Assembly (NCBI GenBank): GCA_964619785.1
Contig: CAZUGH010000002.1
Span: 20,168 to 84,167, forward strand
Reading direction: 5' to 3'
Source: CAZUGH01 sp964619785
GTDB taxonomy: Bacteria; Bacillota; Clostridia; Lachnospirales; Lachnospiraceae
DNA: 64,000 nt
Shown here: positions 33,696 to 42,776 of the stretch, piece by piece
Layout of the letters: the number at the start of each line of letters is the position of its first letter
How positions within the stretch are numbered: position 1 is the stretch's first letter
The notes under the pieces: model-generated
The model's database searches: none
What the model was told of the DNA's origin: nothing
Seen by the model: only the letters and a program-made list of their open reading frames with translations
Made by a program: the position numbers and the translations under genes

Positions 33696-34463
33696 ATGGC
33701 GAAAAAACAAATGATGGCGCATATCACAGCGATGACAAAAGTGACAACAGATATTTATAGTATGTGGCTCCGTGTCGAGGGTATCGCTTCTGAAGCAGTA
33801 CCAGGACAGTTTATTTCCCTGTATTGCAACAATGAAGATCGATTGTTACCGAGACCAATTAGTATCTGTGAGATTAATCGTGAAGAAGAATTATTACGAC
33901 TTGTTTTTCGAGTTGTTGGTAAGGGAACAGAGGAATTCTCACATTTACAACCAGGAGACACAATCAAGGTGCTAGGACCACTTGGCAATGGTTTTCCATT
34001 GCAAGAGGGTAAGGCAATCCTGATTGGTGGCGGAATTGGAATTCCACCTATGTTACAGCTTGCTAAGGAATTGCCAGGCGACGTAACCGTGGTGCTTGGC
34101 TATCGTGATGATGATTTGTTTTTAAAAGAGGATTTTGAACCTTATGCTAACGTTGTTATCTCTACTGAAGATGGCAGCGTTGGTACAAAGGGTAATGTTA
34201 TTGATGCAATTCAAGAAGAAAAGCTCGAAGGATCCGTGGTCTACTCCTGTGGTCCAACACCAATGCTACGTGGTGTGAAGGCATATGGAGAGAAAAATGG
34301 CATACCGACTTATCTATCTATGGAAGAGAAGATGGCTTGTGGAATTGGGGCATGTCTTGCCTGTACTTGCCAGTCTACAGATGTAGATGACCATTCTAAG
34401 GTCCATAATAAGAGAATCTGTAAAGATGGCCCAGTATTTTTATCTACGGAGGTGACACTATGA
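33696..34463 (+). CDS. pyrK: Dihydroorotate dehydrogenase electron-transfer subunit PyrK
   Basis: FAD and [2Fe-2S] subunit passing electrons from dihydroorotate oxidation to NAD. FAD-binding RPISICEIN, NAD-binding GGGIGIPPMLQLAKEL, and the C-terminal iron-sulfur motif CGIGACLACTC followed by ICKDGPVF (fourth Cys). 255 residues. Overlaps pyrD by four bases (ATGA), matching the heterotetramer they form. Confidence 0.96.
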   Translation: MAKKQMMAHITAMTKVTTDIYSMWLRVEGIASEAVPGQFISLYCNNEDRLLPRPISICEINREEELLRLVFRVVGKGTEEFSHLQPGDTIKVLGPLGNGFPLQEGKAILIGGGIGIPPMLQLAKELPGDVTVVLGYRDDDLFLKEDFEPYANVVISTEDGSVGTKGNVIDAIQEEKLEGSVVYSCGPTPMLRGVKAYGEKNGIPTYLSMEEKMACGIGACLACTCQSTDVDDHSKVHNKRICKDGPVFLSTEVTL

Positions 34464-35368
34464 GTAAACTTTTGCAGACAGAATTTGCTGGTGTGAGTTT
34501 TGATAATCCGGTAACGACAGCTTCGGGCACATTTGGCTCAGGGCTTGAGTATGAAGATTTTGTTGATTTGACAAAATTAGGTGCTGTAACTACCAAGGGT
34601 GTTGCAAATGTACCATGGCCAGGTAATAAAACGCCACGAATTGCAGAGACACACAGTGGAATGCTCAATGCGATTGGATTGCAAAACCCAGGTATTGATA
34701 CCTTTATTCACCGTGATTTGGCTTACTTGAATCAGATTGGTGCCAGAGTGATTGTGAATGTGTGTGGTCATTCTACGGAGGAGTACCTTGAGGTGGTAGA
34801 ACGGCTGGCAGAAGAGAAAGTGGATTTACTTGAAATCAATATCTCATGCCCGAATGTAAAAGAAGGCGGCATTGCCTTTGGACAAAAGCCAGAGATGGCA
34901 GAGGAGATTACGAAAGCTGTGAAAAAGGTTGCGAAGCAGCCAATCATTATGAAGCTCAGTCCGAATGTGACAGATATTACCGAGATGGCCAAAGCAGTTG
35001 AAGCTGGTGGTGCAGATGCGGTATCGTTAATTAACACATTGACCGGTATGAAGATTGATGTGAAACGACGTGCTTTTGCGATTGCTAACCAAACAGGTGG
35101 TATGAGTGGACCTTGCGTGAGACCAGTTGCAATACGAATGGTTTATCAGGTCGCACAGGCTGTACAGATTCCAATCCTTGGTATGGGTGGCATTGAGAAT
35201 ACAGAAGATGCATTGGAATTTATGATGGCAGGTGCATCGATGGTTGCCGTAGGAACAGCCAATTTCTTTAATCCGATGGCAACAAGTGAGATTATCGATG
35301 GCTTAGAAGAGTATGCAAAACAAGAGAAACTTACTAATATACATGACATTGTTGGTTGTGTGAGATAA
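34460..35368 (+). CDS. pyrD: Dihydroorotate dehydrogenase catalytic subunit, class 1B
   Basis: FMN barrel subunit partnered with PyrK. Catalytic Cys in NISCPNVKEGG (class 1 uses Cys as base), FMN contacts KLSPNVTDI and GMGGIENTEDALEF. 302 residues. Class 1B is supported by adjacent pyrK. pyrE follows 21 bases later. Confidence 0.96.
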   Translation: MSKLLQTEFAGVSFDNPVTTASGTFGSGLEYEDFVDLTKLGAVTTKGVANVPWPGNKTPRIAETHSGMLNAIGLQNPGIDTFIHRDLAYLNQIGARVIVNVCGHSTEEYLEVVERLAEEKVDLLEINISCPNVKEGGIAFGQKPEMAEEITKAVKKVAKQPIIMKLSPNVTDITEMAKAVEAGGADAVSLINTLTGMKIDVKRRAFAIANQTGGMSGPCVRPVAIRMVYQVAQAVQIPILGMGGIENTEDALEFMMAGASMVAVGTANFFNPMATSEIIDGLEEYAKQEKLTNIHDIVGCVR

Positions 35369-35389
35369 GAAAACAGGGGGAATGAATTT

Positions 35390-36064
35390 ATGGAGAGTTA
35401 TAAGCAGGAATTTATCGAGTTTATGGTAGATTCAAAAGTTTTGAAGTTTGGTGATTTTACATTAAAGAGTGGTAGAAAATCTCCATTTTTTATGAATGCT
35501 GGTTTATATGTGACAGGTGCACAGCTTCGTAAGCTAGGTGCATATTATGCCAAAGCAATCTATAACAAATACGGTGATGATTTTGATGTGTTATTTGGAC
35601 CTGCCTATAAAGGTATTCCGCTGAGTGTCGCAACAACAATGGCATTTGATGAATTATATGGTAAGGAAATTCGTTACTGTTCGAATCGTAAAGAGGTAAA
35701 AGATCATGGTGATACCGGTATTTTATTAGGTAGTCCAATCTATGATGGCGATAAGGTTGTTGTAATCGAGGATGTAACTACTTCCGGCAAGTCAATGGAA
35801 GAGACGATTCCTATTGTGCGTGCCCAGGCAGATGTTGAGATTGTTGGCTTGATGGTTTCTTTAAATCGTATGGAACGAGGCAAAGGTAATCAAGGCGCGC
35901 TAGATGAAATTAAGGATCTTTATGGATTCGAGACCAATGCGATTGTAAGTATGGCTGAGGTAGTTGAGCATCTTTATAACAAGCCTTATAAAGGACAGGT
36001 TATTATTGATGATGAGCTAAAGAATCGCATTGATGCTTATTATAATGAGTATGGTGTGAAATAA
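35390..36064 (+). CDS. pyrE: Orotate phosphoribosyltransferase
   Basis: Adds phosphoribose to orotate. PRPP loop VVVIEDVTTSGKSMEE, flexible-loop Lys/His in NRKEVKDHGDTG, and substrate region KSGRKSPFFMNAG. 224 residues. Last gene of the pyr run; a clear terminator follows. Confidence 0.96.
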   Translation: MESYKQEFIEFMVDSKVLKFGDFTLKSGRKSPFFMNAGLYVTGAQLRKLGAYYAKAIYNKYGDDFDVLFGPAYKGIPLSVATTMAFDELYGKEIRYCSNRKEVKDHGDTGILLGSPIYDGDKVVVIEDVTTSGKSMEETIPIVRAQADVEIVGLMVSLNRMERGKGNQGALDEIKDLYGFETNAIVSMAEVVEHLYNKPYKGQVIIDDELKNRIDAYYNEYGVK

Positions 36065-36077
36065 AATACATTTATTT

Positions 36078-36118
36078 ACAGAGGTGAATGGAGGGTTTCT
36101 AGGCATCTCTGTTTTTTT
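36078..36118 (+). terminator. Rho-independent terminator of the pyr operon
   Basis: ACAGAGGTG (36078-36086) pairs with CATCTCTGT (36104-36112), nine pairs with one G-U and a 17-base loop, then a run of seven T. Confidence 0.85.
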
Positions 36119-36141
36119 GCGTCAAAATTTCGTAAGATGTG

Positions 36142-36165
36142 ACAAAATCAGACATGTGGTTTTGT
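36142..36165. promoter_or_regulatory. Inverted repeat upstream of the Tad-like locus
   Basis: ACAAAATCA (36142-36150) and TGGTTTTGT (36157-36165) are inverted arms around GACATG, ending 14 bases before the -35 box. Possible operator; the binding protein is unknown. Confidence 0.4.
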
Positions 36166-36178
36166 AAATGTTTGCTAA

Positions 36179-36207
36179 TTTACACCGGGTAAAAAGGGTG
36201 TTAAGAT
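36179..36207 (+). promoter_or_regulatory. Promoter of the Tad-like locus
   Basis: TTTACA (36179-36184), 17 bases, TAAGAT (36202-36207), about 30 bases before the first gene, which also has a strong AAAGGAGGGG Shine-Dalgarno. Confidence 0.65.
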
Positions 36208-36237
36208 AGAGCCATTCCACTTGAAAGGAGGGGCTGT

Positions 36238-37023
36238 ATGAAGATAGCCTTTTGGAGTAATTCAAGAGGAAGGAATGGGGTTACTAGCAATTTGGTGTGT
36301 ATTAGTGTTTTGCTTGGTCTGCTTAAGCAGCAGAGGGCAGTATTACTTGAGAATCATTGTCATATGAATAATTTGGCTAGTGCATTTTCGGCACAATTAG
36401 AAGCTAGAGAACTATTATGTGAAACAAGTCCACTGATTGGAAAGGATGAGTGGAATCATATTCTACAAGTGGTTGGTCGAGGCTCTCTCGGACAGTCTAC
36501 CATTTCTTTACTTGAAAACAATCTATTATATATCCCAGGGACTAGGAGCCTTCAGGAAGAGACCATATCAGAATGGATGCAGAAGCGGTTAGTATCCGTA
36601 TTGTCTTTGATGGAGGAGTATGTAGAGAAGATATATATTGATACGGCATCAAGTCACTATGAGAGTTCTCAGATTATCTTACAAGAAGCAGATTGTGTTG
36701 TTGTGAACTTGTCTCAGAACCCACTCGTATTACAACATTTCTTTCGCAATTTTTCACAGGTTCAGAAGAAAGCATTTTATCTAATCGGCAATTACAGTGC
36801 TGATTCTATTTTCACAAAAGAACATATATGCCATAAGTATGGTATTTCAAAAAATCAACTTGGGGTTATCCCCTATCATGTACCATTCTCAGACTCGCTG
36901 GCAGAGGGCCGGCTGATTTCTTTCCTACAGGACAACTTGTATTGTAGGGAAACCAATGTAAATTATAACTTTATTCAGGAGGTTGTCGAGACTGCACAGA
37001 AGTTTCAATGTAGCTTAAATTAA
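36238..37023 (+). CDS. ParA/CpaE-like protein with degenerate P-loop
   Basis: First gene of the Tad-like locus. The N-terminus MKIAFWSNSRGRNGVTSN has the shape of a deviant Walker A of the ParA/MinD/CpaE family (KGGxGKTT), but R10 replaces the signature Lys, R12 and N13 replace the GV, and V15 replaces the P-loop Lys. Later segments (IYIDTASS, DCVVVNLSQNP, FYLIGNYS, LGVIPYH) follow the SIMIBI beta-strand order. 261 residues. CpaE-like proteins localise Tad pili; this one may bind nucleotide poorly and act as a scaffold. The family call is by pattern only. Confidence 0.72.
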   Translation: MKIAFWSNSRGRNGVTSNLVCISVLLGLLKQQRAVLLENHCHMNNLASAFSAQLEARELLCETSPLIGKDEWNHILQVVGRGSLGQSTISLLENNLLYIPGTRSLQEETISEWMQKRLVSVLSLMEEYVEKIYIDTASSHYESSQIILQEADCVVVNLSQNPLVLQHFFRNFSQVQKKAFYLIGNYSADSIFTKEHICHKYGISKNQLGVIPYHVPFSDSLAEGRLISFLQDNLYCRETNVNYNFIQEVVETAQKFQCSLN

Positions 37024-37036
37024 TAGGGAGGTAGCT

Positions 37037-39985
37037 ATGAGAAGAATTCATATAGCTTTTATTTTCGCACTCTTTTTTATTATGCTGCTGCCCGGGAATC
37101 TTGCTAAAGCAGTAGATGTAAATAGTTACTCTTCGTTGAAAAAGGAGTTAGAGAAGAGTGGGAGTGCAACGGTAAATGTTACGGAGAAGATATTAATTAA
37201 GGGTGTTATTCATGTTAGGGGTACGAAGACTCTCAATGGCATGAACAATAATCTAAATCGTGATGCCACAACGGGAAAGCAGTATTATGGTGTGTTGTTT
37301 CAGGTTGGTAAAGCGGGCGCCTACACAGGTCATCTGACAGTTAAGAATGCTGTAATTAGTGGGAATGGACAAGCAGCTTCCATGTCAGCTGGGGTTGATG
37401 GAAGATTGATTCGGGTTGTAGAGCCAGGTTCTTCCTTGGTGTTGACGGATGGTGCTGTTCTTAAGAATAATTTTAATTCGGATCGAATAATGGATGGCGG
37501 TGGTGGAGTCACGGTACTGAATGGATGCACTGCCGAGATGAGAGGCAGTAGTCAGATTATTTCGAATCGTTCTAAGACAGGTGGTGCGGCCATTCGTGTC
37601 GAAGCCGGAGGTTCGTTTACACTGACAAACGGGTTGATTCAAGGAAACCAAGTGAATCAGTATCAGCTTGATGATATATATGGTGGGCTTGGAGGTGCCA
37701 TTCACAATTTTGGTTATGTTGAGATTAAGAAAGGTGAGATTCTTGGGAATGTCGCTAACGGAGATGGTGTCAATGGTGGTCTCGGTGGTGGAATCTATAA
37801 TCAAGGTGAACTTGTGATTGCGTCAGGTACGATACAAGGGAATCTGGCATCTTTAGGTGGCGGAGCTATTTATTCAAGTGGAAGTAGAAGCCTTACGCAA
37901 ATAAAAGAAGGAAGTATTGTGAAAAATACTTGTGGAGATTGCGGTGGTGGCTTATTTATTAATAATGGTGGACGATTGCTTTTTGAAGGTGGTGAGATAG
38001 GTGGCAACCAGGCAGGAACGGGTGGCGGTGTGTATCTCAGTAAACAAGAGACACGAATGGAGATGAAAGGTGGATGGATTCATGGCAATGTAGCAAGTAA
38101 GTCAACGAATCTAACAGGTGGTGGCCTTCGTGTCAATGGTGCTACAGCAGAGATTAGTGGTGGTGTGTTTGGAATCAATCGCCAGAATAGAAAAAGCGAT
38201 AATTTATGCCCGAACACAGGAAAACCGAATTATTCAAGTCTGATATATAATAGTGGCATTGTTCGTGCAACTGGTGGCAATCTATATAGTAGTGCAGTTG
38301 GAGCAAGGGCAATTGTTAATATGGGTGAGATGGAACTAAAATTTAAACGAAATTGTGGTATTCATGGAGAGGGTGAGGTAGCAGTTCTTAATTATGCAAC
38401 ACTCATGTATGGGTCTATATCAGGTTCAGCACCATTAATTGATGGAAGTTTCAAAATTGGAGTCGAGAATAATCAGCAAATGGTCATGAGACAAGGAAAT
38501 ATAAGCGCGAGCATAGATGGAATTAAGAATCATGGTGATCTTGAGATATATGGTGGCGCTTCTCATGGAAGACGCGGTGTCAACGCATTGGCTGGTAGTT
38601 TGGTACTAGGTGGAAAAGTGACGATTCCATCGATTTATCTTGCGAGTGGTCAGATTGTCCACGTTGCAGGAGGAGTAGATATTAACGGGGGTTTACTTTG
38701 CCCAGACGATTATTATGAGGGTAGAGTACTTGTTCGTTCGGATATCGAAGACGCTGATTTCAACATGAAGCAGTTTCGGTTAGAACCTAAGAATCCTTAT
38801 CGCATGCAAAGTGCAGGTAAAAAACTATATATTACGGTTATTCGATATATTGTGGAATTTGATAGTAATGGTGGAAAGGGCTACACAGATTCGATTGTTT
38901 CGATAGCAGGAATGCCAATTACGATGCCAAAGTGTGGATTTACTCGAAATGGCTGTGTATTCCTTGGATGGTCAAAGGTGAGGTTTTCGAAACCGGTCTT
39001 GAGTGAGAAACCAGATTATAAGGAAAAAGAGATTGTACCATCATTAGCAGATGAGAAGACAGTCATAACATTGTATGCTGTATGGGGGTCTGTTCCTACA
39101 TTTAAACCAGTATATTCGGATGTGGAATTCTATCAGGGTGAATATGTTGATGAGAAGATTTTAAAGAGTCTTGTAACGGTTTATGATGAGCTAGATGGAG
39201 ATATCAGTCAAAGTGTACGAATTGAAAAGATTATATATCGAGGGGCGATTGCGTATTATCCGATTCATCTTGACACAGCAGCAAAATACATTGGCACAAT
39301 TCAGATTCATTATAAATGTAAGAATCAAAGTGGAAGAAATACAGACTACTATTTATCGGTAAGATTGAAAGAGAATCAACCGCCTAGTATAAAAGGAAAA
39401 GATCGTTATTACTTTTTGGATGAACTAAAAGAGATGACGATTGATGAGGTGGTAGACGAACTAACTACAACTGTAGAATTTCGGGATGACGTAGAATCTA
39501 AAGATGAATTAATGAAAGATTATTATATCAATAAGATTGATATTCCGATTGATCGAACAGGAAATCATACAGTATATATTAACGTGCGAGACCAATATGG
39601 ACATCGTTTCTATATGAAACCAAATGAAAAGAAGAGGTATGGCTCAGGGAAAACAAGTGATTGTCTCTTTTTATTCCATATCATTGCTAATACACAAAAT
39701 CATGATGAGTTCGCTGGGTATGTACGATTTATATCTAGTGCTCATATAGATACGCTTAGTCAATCTTCCAAATGGAGAGGTACTCAATTAAGCCAACGAA
39801 TCAAAACGTATTTTGAGAGAGAAACAGTGGGTGGTAATTGTGCTTCGATTTGGTGTTTTGATAAAACACAGATTGATGCAGTACAAGCGTTGAATGAAAG
39901 TGGTGAGGATCTGTTTGGAGAAGAGGCTAATCTGAATTTTCTCCAACGGTTTCACCCAATAATTCGAAAGGAGGATGAAGAATGA
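37037..39985 (+). CDS. Large secreted beta-helix surface protein
   Basis: A 982-residue exported protein. Signal peptide at residues 1-26 (cleavage near LAKA-VDV). Residues ~30-600 are short Gly/Asn-rich repeats (GGAIHNFGYVEIKKG, GGGIYNQGELVIASG, GGGLFINNGGRLLFEGG) typical of a right-handed parallel beta-helix of the polymorphic outer-membrane/adhesin type. An InlB-type repeat with FDSNGG and GWS follows (about 612-690), then an Ig-like DUF5011-type domain (about 695-775). No LPXTG, membrane anchor or lipobox is visible. Its stop overlaps the first Flp-like gene (ATGA). Likely the surface cargo or adhesin of this system. Confidence 0.85.
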   Translation: MRRIHIAFIFALFFIMLLPGNLAKAVDVNSYSSLKKELEKSGSATVNVTEKILIKGVIHVRGTKTLNGMNNNLNRDATTGKQYYGVLFQVGKAGAYTGHLTVKNAVISGNGQAASMSAGVDGRLIRVVEPGSSLVLTDGAVLKNNFNSDRIMDGGGGVTVLNGCTAEMRGSSQIISNRSKTGGAAIRVEAGGSFTLTNGLIQGNQVNQYQLDDIYGGLGGAIHNFGYVEIKKGEILGNVANGDGVNGGLGGGIYNQGELVIASGTIQGNLASLGGGAIYSSGSRSLTQIKEGSIVKNTCGDCGGGLFINNGGRLLFEGGEIGGNQAGTGGGVYLSKQETRMEMKGGWIHGNVASKSTNLTGGGLRVNGATAEISGGVFGINRQNRKSDNLCPNTGKPNYSSLIYNSGIVRATGGNLYSSAVGARAIVNMGEMELKFKRNCGIHGEGEVAVLNYATLMYGSISGSAPLIDGSFKIGVENNQQMVMRQGNISASIDGIKNHGDLEIYGGASHGRRGVNALAGSLVLGGKVTIPSIYLASGQIVHVAGGVDINGGLLCPDDYYEGRVLVRSDIEDADFNMKQFRLEPKNPYRMQSAGKKLYITVIRYIVEFDSNGGKGYTDSIVSIAGMPITMPKCGFTRNGCVFLGWSKVRFSKPVLSEKPDYKEKEIVPSLADEKTVITLYAVWGSVPTFKPVYSDVEFYQGEYVDEKILKSLVTVYDELDGDISQSVRIEKIIYRGAIAYYPIHLDTAAKYIGTIQIHYKCKNQSGRNTDYYLSVRLKENQPPSIKGKDRYYFLDELKEMTIDEVVDELTTTVEFRDDVESKDELMKDYYINKIDIPIDRTGNHTVYINVRDQYGHRFYMKPNEKKRYGSGKTSDCLFLFHIIANTQNHDEFAGYVRFISSAHIDTLSQSSKWRGTQLSQRIKTYFERETVGGNCASIWCFDKTQIDAVQALNESGEDLFGEEANLNFLQRFHPIIRKEDEE

Positions 39986-40164
39986 CAGAGTTTCTTCAAG
40001 AGTATGGCAAGATTATTGTTGCTGTTCTGGTTATCTTAGCTTTGGTTGCGATTGTTGTATTATTCCGTACACCGATGTCTAATATGTTTGCCAATCTATT
40101 CAACAATTTCTTTTCTTCAGTAGGTTCAAGTGCTGGTTTGCCTGCACCAACCTTTAATCCATAA
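39982..40164 (+). CDS. Flp-like small pilin, leaderless (paralogue 1)
   Basis: A 60-residue single-helix protein: MTEFLQEYGKIIVAVLV, then a continuous hydrophobic segment to about residue 28 and a short Phe/Ser/Pro tail. The EYG followed by a hydrophobic helix matches the N-terminus of mature Flp/Tad pilins, but the leader peptide that a prepilin peptidase would remove is missing. Translationally coupled to the beta-helix protein and followed by a hairpin, as expected for an abundant structural subunit. Pilin function is inferred. Confidence 0.75.
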   Translation: MTEFLQEYGKIIVAVLVILALVAIVVLFRTPMSNMFANLFNNFFSSVGSSAGLPAPTFNP

Positions 40165-40175
40165 GGAATTATTTT

Positions 40176-40199
40176 GCCGGGTGGATTTACCCATCCGGC
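40176..40199 (+). terminator. GC-rich hairpin between pilin 1 and ATPase genes
   Basis: GCCGGGTGG (40176-40184) pairs with CCATCCGGC (40191-40199), nine pairs with one G-U, loop ATTTAC, followed by CTTTG. The weak T tail suggests an attenuator or mRNA-stabilising hairpin that would raise pilin output over the ATPase. Confidence 0.6.
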
Positions 40200-40248
40200 C
40201 TTTGAAAAAGAATACACAAGTGTGATATACACCTTAGATGGAGGACAT

Positions 40249-41313
40249 ATGAGTGATTTTCATAAAAAGTATTTATTAAATCGGGAAGATTACGGTTTGC
40301 TATATAACTATGTAGTAGATGATAATGTGACAGATATTAATTGGAATGGGAGGCAGCTGTGGATTGATGACTTGAGTAAAGGCAGATATCTGGCACCTGA
40401 AGTATTAGAGCCTGTATTTGTTGAGCGGTTATCTACTTTGATTTCGAATGTAGTTAGTGTCCCATATAATCGCATGAGTCCAGTTCTTGAAGCAGAGACA
40501 GAAGAGTTGAGAATTAGTATTGTGCATGGAAGTGTGGCACATTCTGGTGCAACGATTTCATTGCGTAAGATTCCTGCTGTTCGACGAATGACGAGTGAGG
40601 ATATGATTCACTCTGGATATTGCGATAAAGAGGTTCGAAACTTCCTAGTGAATTGCATTCGTGCACACTTTAATATTGCGATATGTGGCATGCCAGGTGC
40701 TGGCAAGACGGAACTTCTCAAGTTCTTGACACAATATATACCGGATACAGAACGAGTGATTACCATTGAAGACACACTAGAAATACATTATCAGAAGATT
40801 AATCCTAACAAGGATTGTGTAGAGATGAAGGTCGCGGAGCAATTCACCTACACAGATGCAATTAAGGCGTGTCTGCGACAGCTTCCCAAGTGGATTATTC
40901 TATCAGAAGCACGCTCAACAGAGGTACGATATTTATTGGAGTGCTTTAGCACAGGTACATATGGAATGACGACGTTGCATACGGATGATGTTCGGAATAT
41001 CCCGGATCGGATAAAGAACATGGCTGGTGGTGAGATGGATGCCACACGTATTGTGAATGATACATATCGTTTTATTAATGTGGGGATTTTAGTGAAAAGT
41101 ATTGTTGAAAAGGATGGAAGAATTACAAGAAGGATTGAACAGATTGGTGTGTTTGACCGCTTCGGAGCAGATTTGATGCATGTGGTGAACCAGGTAAAGA
41201 TGATTGTAGATAATGGAACCATTGTTGGTCGAGATATTGACCATAACATAGAGAGACGATTTCATGAGATGGGGATAGATAATCCGTTTGTGAGGGAGGG
41301 ATTTGTTGGATAA
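40249..41313 (+). CDS. CpaF/TadA-type secretion ATPase
   Basis: Hexameric traffic ATPase of the CpaF/TadA branch of type II/IV secretion ATPases, powering pilus assembly or secretion. Walker A GMPGAGKTELLKF, Asp box VITIEDTLEIHY, Walker B region KWIILSEARSTEV, His box GMTTLHTDD. The start is ATG 40249 with GGAGG (40240-40244); a TTG at 40174 would run through the hairpin and is rejected. 354 residues, shorter than typical CpaF (about 450), lacking most of the N-terminal domain. Overlaps the membrane-protein start. Confidence 0.88.
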   Translation: MSDFHKKYLLNREDYGLLYNYVVDDNVTDINWNGRQLWIDDLSKGRYLAPEVLEPVFVERLSTLISNVVSVPYNRMSPVLEAETEELRISIVHGSVAHSGATISLRKIPAVRRMTSEDMIHSGYCDKEVRNFLVNCIRAHFNIAICGMPGAGKTELLKFLTQYIPDTERVITIEDTLEIHYQKINPNKDCVEMKVAEQFTYTDAIKACLRQLPKWIILSEARSTEVRYLLECFSTGTYGMTTLHTDDVRNIPDRIKNMAGGEMDATRIVNDTYRFINVGILVKSIVEKDGRITRRIEQIGVFDRFGADLMHVVNQVKMIVDNGTIVGRDIDHNIERRFHEMGIDNPFVREGFVG

Positions 41314-42622
41314 TCAATGGAGAGGTCGAATAATACGCTTTGGCATTACCGTTATTGGTGTATTGTTGGTGATGATGATTTATGAATTGTGGTGGTGGTG
41401 TGGTCTGGGATTGGGGGTTATAGCTCTTTTTGCTGTACCACGAATGAATTATTATCGTAGAAAATCACGCGAGGAAGAGCAAGTATATCACCAGGTGACA
41501 ACATATATGGAACAACTTCTGTGTTCATATAAGAGAACAGGACAGATATTGCCTTCCTTACAGGATTGTGTGAGTATTTTTCAAGATGATGATATGAAAC
41601 AGACGATACTTAAGACAATACATGTTATGAGGACTGGAGAAGGTGTTGAGGATGGAGATATTACCAAGTCTGCTTTTGAGATTATGGAGAGAGCATATCC
41701 GAGTCGGCGTATGAAGATGATTCATAGCTTTATTTGTCAGGCAGAAGCCACTGGTGGTGAGCGAGAAGATGCATTAGATATTTTGTTAGAGGAGATTCAG
41801 CTTTGGAGACAAAGGACACAACTTTATCAGAAGAAAAAGTCATTTATTCGTATTGATACTATGATTGCCGTGGGACTCTCTGCATTGATGTGTTATATCT
41901 CAAAGCTTTTGACGCCATCCGAATTGGGTATTCGATTACCTGAAACAATGTTATATCAGATTGCTACATCAGTTGTTTTAGGGGCATTTGTAGGCACCAT
42001 TGTATTGGTGTGGAAGAAGCTTACGGGAAGCTGGTTAGATTCAGATGAGATGGTAACGGAGAAACAAGAGCAGAGTATGGATAAGCAGTATGATATCTTG
42101 AAAGGGCATATTGAGACAAAGTCTAGAATTAAGCACAACTTGGCATTGAGAATTTGTCGACGTGAGGTTGAGAAAATATATCCTTACTGGCTTTTATCCG
42201 TTACATTACAGATGCAGACAGAGAGTGTTTATTCGGCAATTGAAAAATCCTGTCATTCCATAGCAGGAATTTTTAAACGGGAAGTAGGAGTGTTATTAGA
42301 GGAGATATATCAGGAGCCATCTGCTTTACAACCGTACCTAAATTTTTTTCAGGAGTTATCCATACCAGAGGTACAGACAGGAATGAAAATACTTTACTCT
42401 GTTTGTCAAAACGGTTATGAGGATTCGAGAAGACAGTTGGACTTTTTGATTTCAAACAATAACCAGTGCATGGATCGTAGTCAATCTCATCATTATGAAA
42501 ACCAAGTGGCGGGCCTATCAATGCTGAAGCATATGCCAATGATGATTGCATGCGTCAAGTTGTTAGCTGATTTGGTGAATTTGCTAGCACTTACCATGGG
42601 AATGTTTCAACAGATTGTTTGA
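41306..42622 (+). CDS. TadB/TadC-like inner-membrane platform protein
   Basis: A 438-residue membrane protein with two N-terminal hydrophobic segments (about 11-46), a basic soluble domain, a pair of membrane segments (about 190-250), another soluble domain and a last segment (about 415-435). This mirrors the T2SSF-domain platform of Tad systems, which normally use two proteins (TadB and TadC); here one protein seems to serve. The start is TTG 41306, six bases after GGAGG (41295-41299), overlapping the ATPase stop; TTG 41303 is also in frame. Assignment rests on topology and context. Confidence 0.72.
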   Translation: MDNQWRGRIIRFGITVIGVLLVMMIYELWWWCGLGLGVIALFAVPRMNYYRRKSREEEQVYHQVTTYMEQLLCSYKRTGQILPSLQDCVSIFQDDDMKQTILKTIHVMRTGEGVEDGDITKSAFEIMERAYPSRRMKMIHSFICQAEATGGEREDALDILLEEIQLWRQRTQLYQKKKSFIRIDTMIAVGLSALMCYISKLLTPSELGIRLPETMLYQIATSVVLGAFVGTIVLVWKKLTGSWLDSDEMVTEKQEQSMDKQYDILKGHIETKSRIKHNLALRICRREVEKIYPYWLLSVTLQMQTESVYSAIEKSCHSIAGIFKREVGVLLEEIYQEPSALQPYLNFFQELSIPEVQTGMKILYSVCQNGYEDSRRQLDFLISNNNQCMDRSQSHHYENQVAGLSMLKHMPMMIACVKLLADLVNLLALTMGMFQQIV

Positions 42623-42650
42623 GCAACAAAATGCTCGGAAATGAGGGAGT

Positions 42651-42761
42651 ATGGAAGAATTTATAGAAGAATATGGTGAAATGTTAATTATGACATTGAT
42701 GGGCTCTGGAATGTTAGCCATTTTTATGGGACTAGCAAAGATGATTGGAGAAATGTTTTGA
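42651..42761 (+). CDS. Flp-like miniprotein, leaderless (paralogue 2)
   Basis: A 36-residue ORF, MEEFIEEYGEMLIMTLMG onward to GEMF, almost all transmembrane helix. It shares the M-x-x-aromatic-I/L-x-E-Y-G start of the other three paralogues in the same register. GAGG lies four bases upstream. Too short for most gene callers. Confidence 0.72.
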   Translation: MEEFIEEYGEMLIMTLMGSGMLAIFMGLAKMIGEMF

Positions 42762-42776
42762 CAGGGAGGATAGATT

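Noticed and set aside
37500..38300. Tandem repeat or CRISPR-like array in the large surface gene
   Set aside because: The Gly-rich units vary in sequence and spacing and are in frame with beta-helix rungs; there are no constant repeats with unique spacers.
40174..40248. TTG start extending the CpaF-like ATPase upstream
   Set aside because: The extension would be translated from a GC-rich hairpin; ATG 40249 has GGAGG at the right distance.
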